Positions 21,668-33,055 are shown, counted from the stretch's first letter. The stretch is 64,000 bases of DNA from Brasenia schreberi (GCA_036023115.1 JAYKKT010000089.1:19029001-19093000), one strand, 5' to 3'. Made by a program: numbers and translations. Notes: a model not told the origin generated them from the sequence alone.

Positions 21668-24600
21668 TGTAGACGCGCGAAAATCCCCGCCTCTTTGCCT
21701 CTTTTGGGGCTTTGAGTGGATCTTCTCGTGTGTCTAAGGCCTATGTGTACAAATAGGGTGTGCCAGCTAGCTTACTTAAGCTAGCGAAGATATATGTAAC
21801 ACTGACTTCTAAACGTGGCGACTGTGAGCAAGTAAGCTCTTGTCGTCGCAGACCTTCTTGCACCGATGCGCAAGGGTCAGTCTGTACGCTTTTGCAAAAA
21901 TCGAGTTTTGGGGAGAAAGTCTACGAAGCGGTTTGAGGTATCTATTTCGGGTCTTTAAGATGCGATTGCATGTTTTAGATCACGTGGATTTGCACGTGCC
22001 TAAGTCTTTTCTTTTATCCCTTTTCAGGCCACCTAGTTTGTGTGTTATGAACACTCCACTACATGGGCGAATTCGAGCGGGGCTTGCTTTGATGCACTAT
22101 GCGTCCTACCTCGTGGTATGGCGTAGATGCAATGCAAACTCACGCTACTCCAAAGGGAAAACCCGAAATGTAAAGACAATGCTGAAGGGAAATAACAGAA
22201 GGGAAATAACCGAAGGGAAATAACCGAAGGGAAATATGTATATATCTTATGTATATGAGCCCTTACTCGGGTCTTGCAAATAAGAGCGAAGGCTCAATGT
22301 GGGTGCGTGCTTGAATTGAAAGACTTACACACACGACATGAATTTAAACCCAAATATAAATTGCAGTATGGCCTTGACTAAGGTCTTGGGAATAAGAGCG
22401 AAGGCTCAATGTGTGTGAGAGTGCTTGAATTAAAAGACTACCCACACGACATAAATGAAACCCAAATATAACTGCAATAAGGCCTTTACTAAGGTCTTGG
22501 GAGTAAGAGCGAAGGCTCAATGTGTGTGAAAGTGCTTGAATTGAAAGACTTACTCACACGACATGAAATAAAACCCAAATAGTATAGGTCGGCCCTTACT
22601 TGGGTCTTTCAAATAAGAGCGAAAGCTCAATGTGTGTGAGAGTGCTTGAATTGAAAGACTTACTCACACGACAAGAAATGAAACCCAAATAGTATAGGTC
22701 GGCCCTTACTTGGGTCTTTCAAATAAGAGCGAAAGCTCAATGTGTGTGAGAGTGCTTGAATTGAAAGACAACGCACCCAACTTAAACAAAACCCTTCGAA
22801 AATGAAATATACATATGTACACTTATATATTAGGGGCTGATTAGGCCCGTGTGTGTTCAAAATCGTGCACGACTAAGAGAGTGCACGTGTGTGGTTGTGC
22901 CAAGCCACGTTATTACAAGCGGGGGGAGACTATGCTCCGTTATTACAACCCCGTATCAAATTGAATTTCAAGCAAGTGTACGACTAAAGACCGAGTTTAG
23001 ACACTTACGAGTAGCTGGTCCGTAGAGGTCTTGCTTGAGCGTGGGCTTGGCCTTGGGCTGCAAGTGGGAGCTCCGCGAAGGTAGGTGATCAAGGGTGCTG
23101 GCCGGCTGCGAGTGGGGCGCGGGATAGACGCCTCGAAGGGGGCCGGTGGCAGGTAGATGGCGCCTCCAAGTAGGGGGTTTAAAGTGGCTGAAGAAGTGGG
23201 TATTAGGATCACTAGGGGAGTTGGGTACTTAGGGAAACTGGTCCCAACAGGTGAGCTAGTGGGAAGGCCGAATAGGACACCTAGGGGGGTTGGCCGAATG
23301 GGAGATGATGGCTAGGTAGTGGCCAGCAACTTGGGTTATACTAGGTTCGGCTAGGTTTAGGTGGTGGCGGCAAAAGGGCTGAGATGAAGGTAGGATGGGT
23401 GGCTAAGAGTGGAGAGGTGGTAGAGAGGGGCTTTGAGGGAGTTTGGGGTACTTACCGAATGGGGAGAGGTGGCGGATGAAGTGGGAAGGTGGCGGGCAGG
23501 TGGCTGTCGGCTGGTTCGGTTGGGTGGAGGTGGTGGCGTCCGGCTGAGGGATGATGGTGATGGTGGGAAGAGGGAAGGTGGCGGTGCAGGTGGTGGCTGG
23601 TGGAGCAGGTGGTGGAGCAGGTGGGGAATGGTCCCGGCTGGGTGAGAGATGGGAGAATGAGAGGGCCCGGCTGGGTGAGAGGGTGGTTCCCACTTGGAAA
23701 ACCCGCCCACAAGGAGGGGGGTTTAAATAGGGGATGGGTAGGTCGGTTAGGGCTGGGCTGTGGGTAGTGGTTAGGTGGTTTAGGTAGGGTGGTATGTAGA
23801 TAAGGTGGGCTGGAGAAGGTTGGGCCAGATATTTTAAAACTAGGGGTTTGGGTAAATCGTGGGCTAAGGGTGGTTTAGGGGTTTAGGGCTAGGTTAGGTG
23901 GTTGGGTTTTAGGGTGAGGTTTAGTGAGCTAGGTTAGGTGATTAGGCTAGGTTTAGGCTAGGATTAGGGAAATTAATCTAGGTTTAGGGAAGGATTAGGG
24001 AAGTGGGTTAGGTGATTAGGTTGGGATTAGGACGGGATTAGGGAAGTGGGTTAGGTGATTAGGTTCAGATTAGGGGTGGATTAGGGGTTTAGGCTAGGTT
24101 TAGGCATTTTGGGCTAGGTTTAGGTGAAGGAGCTCCCTTAGCATGGCCCATAGACCTTGATCACCCCATGTTGGTGCAGCCCTAGGTTAGGTTTTAGCTA
24201 ATTACAAGCTTAAACCCACTCAATTAGGCTAACCCACATGATTAAACCCAAACTTGACACACAAGTCAAGCTTAATACAACACTCTTGATATTTTTCACC
24301 CCCACTCTCTCTCATGCCCAATATCCCACGTGAATTTCAAGTGGGCCCCACCTCCCTTTATGAGAAGGTGATGTGGGCCATGGATATGGATATTGGATTG
24401 GATCTCTGGATCCAAATCCAAATCCAAGTCCACATATGGGTTTGGATTGGAATCTGGATATATATGGTCCAGATCCAATCCAAACTGAACTCTGACTCCT
24501 TCGAGCTGGGTTCGAAACGGATGATTCGTGCGGGGCCTGACAGCATCAGTACTCCGTCTGCGTTGGGTCTTCGCCAACATAGTCGTCCGCCTCCGTTTCT

Positions 24601-24963
24601 GCCTTCCGGAGATGACTTCAAATGCTATTTTGATAAGAACAGGGTCTTGGACGTTCGAGATCCTGGGGGTGTGAATTAGATACAAGAGTTGCTGCGCCGG
24701 GCTTGACTTGTGCTCCGGTTCCGGGCTCTTCTTAGCTCTCCTGGTCCTGTCTTGATCGGGCCAAGCCACTTCGGGGTTTCAAAACGTGTTTTAAAAAGGG
24801 TTTTCAAAAGCCATATTATATGTTTTAAAAAGATAAAGTTTAAAACATATGTACAGGGCTGTTTGGAAGGCTCCTGGGTTTCCAAACTCAAAATGGCCCT
24901 TTGGGGCTGCTTATATAAAACCAGATTCGTTTAAGAAATTCGTGGGATTTCGGGGTGTTTACA
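21668..24963 (-). repeat. E3 5' LTR
   Basis: This is the second 3296-bp LTR of E3, with the sense start at 24963 and end at 21668. Differences from the 3' LTR that I noted are single substitutions, for example TTTAAATAAGGG versus TTTAAATAGGGG at the TATA-like box. The conserved block lies at 22906-22957, U5 repeats at about 22250-22790, and the TTTAGG-rich stretch at about 23760-24130. It is followed by ATAAC, the right target duplication. ORFs inside (for example 23357-23710) are C-rich low-complexity frames. Confidence 0.95.
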
Positions 24964-25167
24964 ATAACATGATCCCGTCTTAGGACCAGAAATCCATAGA
25001 AATCCCTTTGGCGTGATATCTCCTCCTATCAGGTTTAAAAGAGAAATTATGCTTAAAAGTTGGGACGATCCCATATTTTCGTGGATAGATCTAGGGAGAC
25101 ATCGAAAGGGGTGCTGTCGTCTTTGCCATTATCCAAATCAATTTGGATAATGCTAAAGAGGGGCATC
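24964..25167 (+). other. E2 spacer, right part, with stem-loop and polypurine tract
   Basis: It begins with the right ATAAC copy (24964-24968) and continues the E2 spacer exactly as in E7. The stem-loop at 25128-25151 pairs ATTATCCAAA with TTTGGATAAT around TCAA. The polypurine tract CTAAAGAGGGGCATC ends at 25167 against the LTR. Confidence 0.85.
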
Positions 25168-27369
25168 TGTAAACACCCCAAAATCCCATGATTTTCTCAA
25201 ATTACCTGGTTTTGCAAAAGCAGCCCCAAAGGGCTATTTTGAGTCTGGAAACTCAGAAGCCTTCCAAACAACCCTGTACATATGATTAAATCATATATGT
25301 TCTAAAAATATATATATATATAGTTTTAAAACCTTAAAAAGGTATTTTGAAACCTCAAAAAGCAACTTGGCCTGATGAAAGTAGGATCGAAGAAGCAAAA
25401 GAGAGCCCAGACCCGGAGCATATTTCAAGCCCGACACATCAACTCTCGTATCAGAATCATCCACAAGATCTCGGACATCCAAGCCCCTGATATCAACAAA
25501 ATTGTTCAAAATGATCTCCGAAAGGTGAGAAGAAGAGCGGACGACAATGTTGGCGAAGACCCAATGCAAGACGGAGTACTAATGCAGTCAGGCCTCGCAC
25601 AAACCGTCCATTTTGCAATGCCATGAAGGAATTAGAAAAGATTTGAGCCGGATCTGGACCATATATATCTAGATCCAGACCCAAACATGTAGTTGGATTT
25701 GGATTTGGATCCAAAGATCCAATCCAATATCCACATCCATGGCCCACATCACCTTCTCATAAATGGAGGTGGGGCCCATAGAGAATTCATGTGAAAAGCT
25801 TGGGTAGAGAGAGAAGGAGGATAAAGTATGAGTGAGAAAGTTGGTGGGCTTGACTTTAGTCAAGGGTGGGTTAACCATGTGGGTTTAGCCTAAGAGTGTG
25901 GGTTTAAGCTTGTATGCACCTACACCTAACCTGGGGCTACACCAACATGAACTTGGCTGCAACTGGGTCCATGGATCGATGCCAAGGGGATGCTCCTAAA
26001 ACCTAGCCCTAAGCTAACCCACCTCACCTAGCCATTCCCCCCTAAACCTGACCCAATCCTAGCCGTCCTAACCCAAAACCGCCCCAACCATACCTAGCCG
26101 ACCTCACCTAGCTCACCCCACCTAACTAGCCCACCTAGACCCTAACTAGACTAAACCTAATCCCACCTTAACCTACCTAATTAGACCCTATTAATTCCCA
26201 GCCACCCTAACCGACCTACCCTAAACCACCATACCACTCCCCCCTAGCTGACCTACCCAAACCACCCCACCAGCCCACCATATCCTAAATATCTACCCCA
26301 TACCACTCCCAACCGACCCCAGCCCATACCTATAAAAAACCCCCTTTTGGTGCGGGTTTTGGGATCTCTCTCTCCTCTCTCACCTACCCTCTCTTCCACC
26401 CCATCACACTCCATCACCCCCCAGCTGTGCCACCTCCACCGCCACTCCACCCGGCTGTACTTCCACCCGGCTGCCGCCTGCGCACCCCACCCGACTACCA
26501 CCTTCCCACTCCCTCACCCGGCTGCACACCCCATTCGGCTGCCACCACCTTCCACCACCTCCGGCCACCACCAACCTCTGCCACCCATGGTTAGTACCCC
26601 CATCTCAGCCCCATCTAACCTATCTTCCTCTCCCCTTCTTACCCAGCCACACACTCCATCACCTGCCACCACAGCCTTCTCCCTTACACCCGACCACTTC
26701 ACACCCTACCTCCCCACCTCCCCTTAACCATCCACTTCCCAACCCCTAGCTAAGCCTTCACCCTTAACTTGCCACCACCTAGCTAGCACCCTAACCTACC
26801 ACAACCCCACCTAACATCCCTACTTGCTGCGCCCACCACTCGGCCATCCTCAAGTCTTCATTCGGCTAAGACCCTTACTTGCCGCCCACACGCATCCAAG
26901 GAGCTCCCCTTCGGCTGTCCAAGGAGACTCACATAGGCCAAAGCCAAGCAAGTTACACCCGGACCAGCTACACGTAAGTGCCTAACTCGGTCCTTATTAT
27001 GGACTTGCTTACATTTAATTAAATTTGATACGGGGTTGTAATAATGGACCGTTGTCTCCCCCCGCTTGTAATAATGTGGTTTGGCACACCCACACACACG
27101 TGCACTTGAGCCATTTCGCTCTTAGCTGCACATAATTTTAAAGACTTTGCCAAGCGTACAGACTGACCCTTGCGCATCGGTGCAAGAAGGTCTGCGACGA
27201 AAAGAGCTCACTTGCTCACAGTCGTCCCGATAGAGTCAGATTTTGAAAACTTTCTTCGCTAGCTTAAGCAAGCCAGCTGGCACGCCCCTTTTTGTTAAAA
27301 ACGACTTAGACACACGAAAAGGTTCACTTCGGGCCTAAGAACCAGAAGTGGGAATTTTCCGTGTCTACA
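25168..27369 (+). repeat. LTR shared by E2 (3' side) and E4 (5' side), 2202 bp
   Basis: It starts TGTAAACACCCCAAAATCCC after the E2 polypurine tract and ends CCGTGTCTACA before a PBS. It is therefore bounded like a 3' LTR on the left and a 5' LTR on the right. It has the TATA box at 26331-26338, the C-rich leader, and the conserved block at 27027-27079. Just after that (about 27131) it jumps to the GCGTACAGACTGACCC word of U5, so most U5 tandem repeats are deleted. It is otherwise very like the LTR at 3078. Confidence 0.88.
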
Positions 27370-27373
27370 GGTT

Positions 27374-27391
27374 TGGCACGCCCGGTGGGAC
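27374..27391 (+). other. E4 primer binding site
   Basis: TGGCACGCCCGGTGGGAC begins five bases after the LTR end and is followed by CTGGGCCTTGTGCA, the leader type also seen in E5 (E3, E7 and E9 have GTGAG instead). Confidence 0.85.
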
Positions 27392-27513
27392 CTGGGCCTT
27401 GTGCAGAGTCAGTTCATGTAGAAAAACCTCATGAATTTTTTTTTCTAAAAGTGTTTTAACTTTGTTTGTTGCACTTTCATACTTAGGATTTGTTATGAAA
27501 AGCATATTGAAGC

Positions 27514-27945
27514 ATGTCGAGTCTAGGCTCCCAAGAGGTATCTAGTCATGGCTCATGCGCATCAAGTTCTCAATCTAGGAAGTTTTCGAAAAAACAAGAG
27601 ATTGAAGACTTGAGAAGGGACTTCGAGGCCAAAATCGCCGCTCTTAGCCAAGAGGCTAAAGCAGGCGATTCATGTTCATCAAATGGCGAACCAAAGGCCA
27701 AGAAGAAATTTGAATTACGCCCTACAGCATATTGAACCAAATGGCGATTCATGTTCATCGCAAACACAAAGAGACTTCCGCGATGGAAGGTAACCAATAC
27801 TACGAGTCCTTCACACACAAGGACTGTAAAGCCCTACAACAGCTGTTGAGAGGGTAAAATAAAGAGAAAAGAAGTTACGCCCTGTCTGATTTCTTGCCTG
27901 TGGACTATGAAACAGACAGTGACGATGAAATACCAAACTTCCATT
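27514..27945 (+). pseudogene. E4 Gag N-terminus, rearranged fragment
   Basis: The ATG at 27514 opens MSSLGSQEVSSHGSCASSS, the E5-type Gag start, with the charged helix EIEDLRRDFEAKIAALSQEA. After KKKFEL the sequence is scrambled: a stop at 27733-27735 and a repeated ATGGCGATTCATGTTCATC piece. It then returns to Gag (EGNQYYESFTHKD, DYETDSDDEIPNFH) before ending at about 27940-27945. There the word TCCAT is shared with an inverted LTR. Only the first quarter of Gag survives. Confidence 0.82.
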
Positions 27946-28541
27946 TATGAGAAGGTGATGTGGGCCATGGATGTAGATATTGGATTTGGATCTTGGGATC
28001 CAAATCCAAATCCAAATATGTGTTGGGTTTGGATCTGGATATATATGGTCTAGATCCAACCCAAATCTGATTTTTTGATTCTTTCATGGACTTTCGAAAT
28101 GGACGGTTTGTGCGGGGTCTGACTTCATCAGTACTTCGTCTTGCGTTGGGTCTTCGCCAACATTGTCGTCCGCTCTTCTTCTCACCTTCAGGAGTTCATT
28201 TCGAGCAAATTTCTAATATCTGAGGCTTGGATGTTTGAGAATCTGGGGATGATTTTGATACGAGAGTTGATGTGCCGGGCTTGAAGTATGCTTCGGGTCC
28301 GAGCTCTCCTTTGCCTTTTTGGTCTTGCTTTCGTCAGGCCAGGCGGCTTTCGGGATTTCAAAACACCTTTTTAAAGTCCTAAAACTATATGTATAAAATT
28401 TTAAAACATATATACAGGTTCAAAGTATGTATAGGGTTGTCTGGAAGGCTCCTGGGTTTCCAGACTCAAAATAGCCCTTTGGGGCTGGTTTTGTGAAACC
28501 AGGCATATTTGAGAAAATCATGGGATTTTGGGTTGTTTACA
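27945..28541 (-). repeat. E5 3' LTR, first 597 bp of U3 only
   Basis: The sense start is at 28541 (TGTAAACAACCCAAAATCCC, one change in the terminus). The visible part includes both 5'-end stem-loops and the GGATCTGGATATATATGG region, then stops at the word CCATTTATGAGAAGG where Gag of E4 begins on the other strand. Confidence 0.85.
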
Positions 28542-29709
28542 GATGCCCCTCTTTGGTATTATCCAAATTTATTTGGATAATGGCAAAGACGACAACACCC
28601 CTTTCAATGTCTCCCTAGATTTATCCACGAAAATATGGGATCATCCCAATTTTTGAGCAAAATCTCTCTTTTAAACCTGGTAGGAGGAGATATCACGCCA
28701 AGGGGGAATTTCTATGGTTTCTGGTCCTAAACGGGATCATGTTATGCAAGTGTTCATGCGTGGATATGCACATGCATGACATGGATGAGACTCCAAGTAG
28801 GGCAACCTCCCAGAGACCAGATGGTATGGTCGAACTTTTGAGACTTACGAAGACCTGCTGCTCCAAGTGAGCGGGCCCTATGTTGCTTGATGTTCGATTT
28901 TTTAAAATCTATTTATAAAAGGAAAACTGCTTTTAGCCTCAATCTTAAAGATCTCGAGCTCTTCCCGTTTGCCTTTGCTCGAGTCTTGACACTCGCTAAT
29001 CTAGCGGAGGTTTTATAAGAAGACAAGCTATATTTCAAAATTCCTACGCCTTACTCGAAACGTCGAATTCTCAAACAAAATGAAATTCAAGTAAGTAAAT
29101 CCTATTTTTACTTTAGGATTCCTCGAAATGAACCATGTTTTACTTGGGATAAGCCATGGGGATGGGAAAGAGATACCACGGTCCTTTCTGAAGCGTCCCG
29201 TGGTTTTAGGCATAGAAGGCGGAAAATTGCTCTCTTTTTTTGAGCTTTTTTGCCTTTTCTTCCTTTTTTTCATAGAGGGTCTCCCTTTGGGAGTATTTTT
29301 TCTTTAATCCCTCTTTTCCATAAAAGAATCAAATTTTTCTTTTTGATTCATGTTTCTTTCTTTGGGAAAGAGATTTTGGCGGGGATTTCCCTTTGTTTTT
29401 GGCCATATTTTCCTTTTGGAAGGAGAAGAGAAGAGGGGAGGACTTATCCCAAGGTCATACTTGATCCATTCCAGATCAGCCTATTTAGAAATAGCATGTA
29501 CTACTTGCAAGTATCTTGCTATATTGAACTAGGCCTTTCTTTGTAAGAAGAAGGATTTTGAAATGTAACCACGTATTTGGAAAACTCCACTCTTTCACAA
29601 GTGCGAATTCTCTCGCTCAGGGTCACGCAATTTGCCTTTGAACCTTACTTTCGAGGTTTCAAAGCAGCTATCCCTAAGAATTTTCGAAAATGGGAATTTA
29701 ACCCAAACC
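28542..29709 (-). other. E5 post-integrase spacer with polypurine tract and stem-loop
   Basis: The polypurine tract complement is at 28542-28556. The stem-loop at 28558-28581 pairs ATTATCCAAA with TTTGGATAAT around TTTA. No gene is visible; the sequence parallels 753-1882 and 13715-14885. Confidence 0.75.
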
Positions 29710-31287
29710 CTACACATAATACTTCTTTAAGTATTGAATATTGATAGGATATGCTAAATTCCTACCTTCTACATCGATCAACCAATATGAGTTATTCGTG
29801 GTGGTTGCACGCACAACATAGGGTCCATCCCACTTGGGGTGCCACTTTCCGAGTGGATGTGGGCCATGATAGTAGATGATTTTCAAAACCAGATCTCTCA
29901 CTTCAAAGTGGCGAGGTTTCATACGTTTGCCATAATGTCGGGCGATCCTTTGCCGGTATGCATGAGCATGATCCATAGCAAGGAGTCACCTCTCATCTAA
30001 CAAATCTAGTACGGCCATCCTAGCATGCTGAAGCGTCTCTAGGGGAGGTCGAGTGCAATGGATATATGGAATGAATGCAGTCATGTATGAATGGGGAGAA
30101 TGGCATTTGTGCCATAGACCAACTCAAATGGCGTGGCATTTGTGGGAGTCCGGATGGAAGTCCTATAAGCCCATAAGGCTTCATCCAGCTTCTCATGCCA
30201 CGTCCTACCCTTTTCTAAAGTCTTCTCAATTATGCTAATGAGAGTCTTATTCGTGGCTTCGGCTTGGCTGTTACCTTGAGGGTAGTAGGGCGAGGAGAAG
30301 TGGTGAGTTATGCCATAGGTGTTGCACAACTTGACCATCCGCTTGTTTTTGAATGGGGTGCCATTATCGGACACAAGGTCTCTTGGAACTCCAAATCAAG
30401 CCAAGATATTCCTCCTAATGAAAGCCACCACATGTTGCCCCTGTACGTTGGTCAGGGAGATGGCTTCGACCCACTTGGAGAAGTACTTAGTGGCTGCTAA
30501 AATGAACCTATGCCCATTCGATGCCTTTGGAAATATTGGGCCTACAATATCAAATGCCCACATGGTAAATGGCCAGGGGCTGACCACAGAATGCAATGAT
30601 GATGAGGGGATATGAATGGCGTGCCCATGCACTTGACATGGATGACACTTCCTTACATGATCGTGGCAATCCTTTTTCAGGGTGGACCAAAAATAGCCCG
30701 CTCTAAGTATTTTCATCGCCATCATATTGGCATTGACATGACCTCCACATTCTCCATCGTGGAATTCATGCATAACAGTCCTAGCCTCCTCTAGATCGAT
30801 ACATCTTAGTTGGATGCCGGTAAAACTCTTTTTATACAAAACCCCACCCAGAATGGTGTATCGGGTAGAAATTTTTCGGATAAATGCCTTATCTTTAGAT
30901 GTGGCATCCTCAGCGAATCCCCCATTTTCTAGAAAACATTTGATGTCATATGGGGAACTCATTGGTTACGTGCCCCATCGAAGTGCATCTTCCACACTTG
31001 GTTTTCGAAAGAGTTTGCCAAAATGTGGTTTTGAAATTGGTTTTGCAATATGCCTTCATCAGGCATTTCATTAAGTGTGGGATATGCATCCTCTATGGGA
31101 AACTCAGCCACGTAGTCAGCTAGGGATTGTCCCTTAATGGAGATCTGATGATGGTATTTCAGGTCATACTCCATTAGAAGGAGTTGCCATTTGCCCAATC
31201 TACCAGTGAGAATGGGTTTTTCAAACAAATGCTTGATTGGATCAAGCTTGGACACACTATCCAGATCTCATGATCTAGGAAATAGTG
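29710..31287 (-). pseudogene. E5 Pol C-terminal part (RNase H end, integrase), multiply broken
   Basis: The RNase H tether continues from 31255 (KLDPIKHLFEKPILTGRLGKWQ) after a 2-bp insertion relative to E3, and ends in TGA at 30959-30961, the same TGG-to-TGA change as in E3. A deletion of roughly 460 bp then removes most of the second RNase H. Integrase follows with the zinc finger and first Asp, a TGA at 30396-30398 (CGA elsewhere), the segment with VSDNG and NSQAEA, a stop at 30081-30083 and a 1-bp deletion near 30045. The last piece ends NIQYLKKYYV at 29710. It is non-functional. Confidence 0.88.
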
Positions 31288-33030
31288 TCAAAATTTCTGG
31301 CAGGCCCAAACTAGGGCCAAGCACGTCTTTTCCATGGCTTGATAATTCCTTTCGTAAGCCAAGAGAGTTTTCAAAATATAATAGATGGCATACTCGTTGT
31401 GGGTGTCATCCTCGTATTGAGCTAACAAAGCTCCGAAGGCATTCGCATGCACGGAAATGTAAAGCAAAAGAGGTTTTCCTTGCTTTGGAGGATTTAAAAT
31501 AGGGGGATTAACTAAGTATGCCTTTATTCTTTCAAACAACTTTTGACAGTCGTCATCCCATGAAAATTTCGTGCCCATTCTCAACAACTTGTTGAAGGGT
31601 TCACATCTAGTCGCCAGGTTTGAGATAAACCTGCGAATGGATTGCAATCGACCTTGGAGGCTACGAATCTGCGTGAGATTGGAGGGTGGAGCCATGTCTA
31701 TGATGGCTCGACACTTAGATGGGTCGATTTTTATGCCCCTTTGGCTCACCATAAAACCTAAGAGCTTTCCGGACTCTACTCCGAACACACATTTCTGAGG
31801 GTTTAGCTTTACTTTGTAAAGTCTAAGCCCTTCGAAAATCTTTTGTAAGCATTCGATATGAGTGCATCGAGTTTTGGATTTGGCCAAGAGAGCATCCACA
31901 TATACCTCTACGAGCTCATGAATCTGATCATGGAAGATCGTGGTCATAGCTCTCTGGTGTGTGGCGCCAGCATTTTTCAAACCAAAGGGCATGACTGTAT
32001 AGCAATACGTGCCCCATGGGGTTGTGAAAGCGGTCTTACCCTGATCTCGTGCGCTTAGTTTGATTTGATTATACCCTGAATAGCCATCCATAAACGAAAA
32101 CATTTCATGATTTGCAGTACTATCGACTATCAAATCTATGTTTGGTAAAGGATAATTATCCTTTGGAGTGGCTTTATTCAGGTTTCTAAAATCGATGCAT
32201 ATTCGAATCTTCCTATTGGTTTTTCGAACAACAACTATATTGGATAACCAATCAGAATATGTAATGGGTTTTATAAATTCGGCTTTTAACAGATCTTCTA
32301 AACCCTCTTTGACTTGTGCGTGTACGTTCGGATGTATTTTCCTAAGCTTTTGCTTTATGGGTTTCACATCTGCATCTAAGAGAAGACGATGCTCGACAAT
32401 ACTGGGGTCTATGCCCGGCATGTCTTCATACGTCCATGCAAACACATCTAAGTAGGTTTTTAGAAATGCAATGAATGATGATCTTTCATGCTCATGCAAA
32501 CATGCGCCTACCTTAATGAGTTTGGGCTTTGAATCACTCCCTAGGTTTATCTCTATGAAATCTCCTCCTATTGAATTTGAAGGTTTTTCAAAATCGAGAA
32601 TTTTATGAAATTCTGGGAGCTCAGAAGTGGGATCTTCCTCAAGGGGATCCACTTCCGGGCTTTGATCATTCTCGTGGTTTATAGACCCTAGGAAATTTGA
32701 TGCATGGATTTTTAAAAGACCTGGTTTTACACTTGGAATTTCTATTGATTTCGAAATTCTTGGTCTGGTTATGCAGACAACTTTTCTTTCAAAATCTTTT
32801 TTTTTTTCCAAATCCTTACCAGGAGCAGCTATGTACAAAATCTTTTTGGAGTTTTGTAAATTTTTGATTTTTTTGTGTTTTTGTAAAACAAGAACTTTGG
32901 GAACTATACAAACTACTCTTTTTTCGAGTTTTTCATTTTCAAGTGTTTTTGGCTTTTGTAATTTTTTCATTTTTTTGATTTTGAGTTTTTCAAATGTTTT
33001 TGTATTTTTGATAAAGGGATCTTCTATCAT
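31288..33030 (-). CDS. E5 Pol N-terminal part: linker, RT, RNase H start (catalytic YVDD changed to YVDA)
   Basis: This is an ATG-started frame of 580 codons (MIEDPFIKNTKTFEKL). A Lys-rich linker of about 140 residues is followed by DPLEEDPTSELPEFHK, the RT entry VEHRLLLDADVKPIKQ, CIDFRNLNKATPKDNYPLP, MPFGLKNAG and the palm motif. The palm motif reads YVDA (31891-31902) instead of YVDD, so one catalytic aspartate is lost. RNase H begins LYISVHANAFGALLAQYED and the frame stops at TGA 31288-31290 (CAGAAATTTTGA; CAGAAGTTCAGA in E3). The rest is out of frame. Confidence 0.9.
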   Translation of the reverse strand: MIEDPFIKNTKTFEKLKIKKMKKLQKPKTLENEKLEKRVVCIVPKVLVLQKHKKIKNLQNSKKILYIAAPGKDLEKKKDFERKVVCITRPRISKSIEIPSVKPGLLKIHASNFLGSINHENDQSPEVDPLEEDPTSELPEFHKILDFEKPSNSIGGDFIEINLGSDSKPKLIKVGACLHEHERSSFIAFLKTYLDVFAWTYEDMPGIDPSIVEHRLLLDADVKPIKQKLRKIHPNVHAQVKEGLEDLLKAEFIKPITYSDWLSNIVVVRKTNRKIRICIDFRNLNKATPKDNYPLPNIDLIVDSTANHEMFSFMDGYSGYNQIKLSARDQGKTAFTTPWGTYCYTVMPFGLKNAGATHQRAMTTIFHDQIHELVEVYVDALLAKSKTRCTHIECLQKIFEGLRLYKVKLNPQKCVFGVESGKLLGFMVSQRGIKIDPSKCRAIIDMAPPSNLTQIRSLQGRLQSIRRFISNLATRCEPFNKLLRMGTKFSWDDDCQKLFERIKAYLVNPPILNPPKQGKPLLLYISVHANAFGALLAQYEDDTHNEYAIYYILKTLLAYERNYQAMEKTCLALVWACQKF

Positions 33031-33032
33031 AC

Positions 33033-33050
33033 CTACTAAGGGAAAACACT
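33033..33050 (-). promoter_or_regulatory. Pyrimidine tract and AG before pol, E5 copy
   Basis: The sense strand reads GTGTTTTCCCTTAGTAG directly before the pol ATG. It differs by one base from E3/E7 and still ends in AG, in the same place between the two frames. Confidence 0.35.
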
Positions 33051-33055
33051 ACAGG

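Larger units (their letters stand above)
10419..24963 (-). mobile_element. E3: full-length Tat-type Ty3/gypsy element, 14,545 bp
   Basis: This is the only complete element in the window. It has two LTRs of equal length (3296 bp each), ATAAC target duplications, PBS (21645-21662), gag-pro, pol, 3' spacer and polypurine tract (13715-13731), all on the minus strand. I count roughly 18 substitutions and no indels between the LTRs by eye, about 0.55 percent. At 1.3e-8 per site per year that is about 0.2 million years. In spite of this youth the coding part has two TAGs, two TGAs, a frameshift in gag and a broken pol start, so it was probably moved by proteins of another copy. Confidence 0.95.
3078..25167 (+). 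mobile_element. E2: Tat-type element, internally deleted, host of E3
   Basis: This plus-strand element starts TGTAAACACCC at 3078. Its parts are a truncated 5' LTR, Gag from mid-domain, protease, RT to the first RNase H, a jump to the post-integrase spacer, E3 inserted at 10414-24968, the rest of the spacer, the PPT (25152-25167), then an LTR from 25168. The LTR 3' end, PBS, Gag N-terminus, part of RNase H, the second RNase H and integrase are missing. Without E3 and the following LTR its own sequence is about 7.5 kb. It cannot be autonomous. Linker residues (PGKDLEK) group its pol with E5 rather than E3/E7. Confidence 0.85.
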
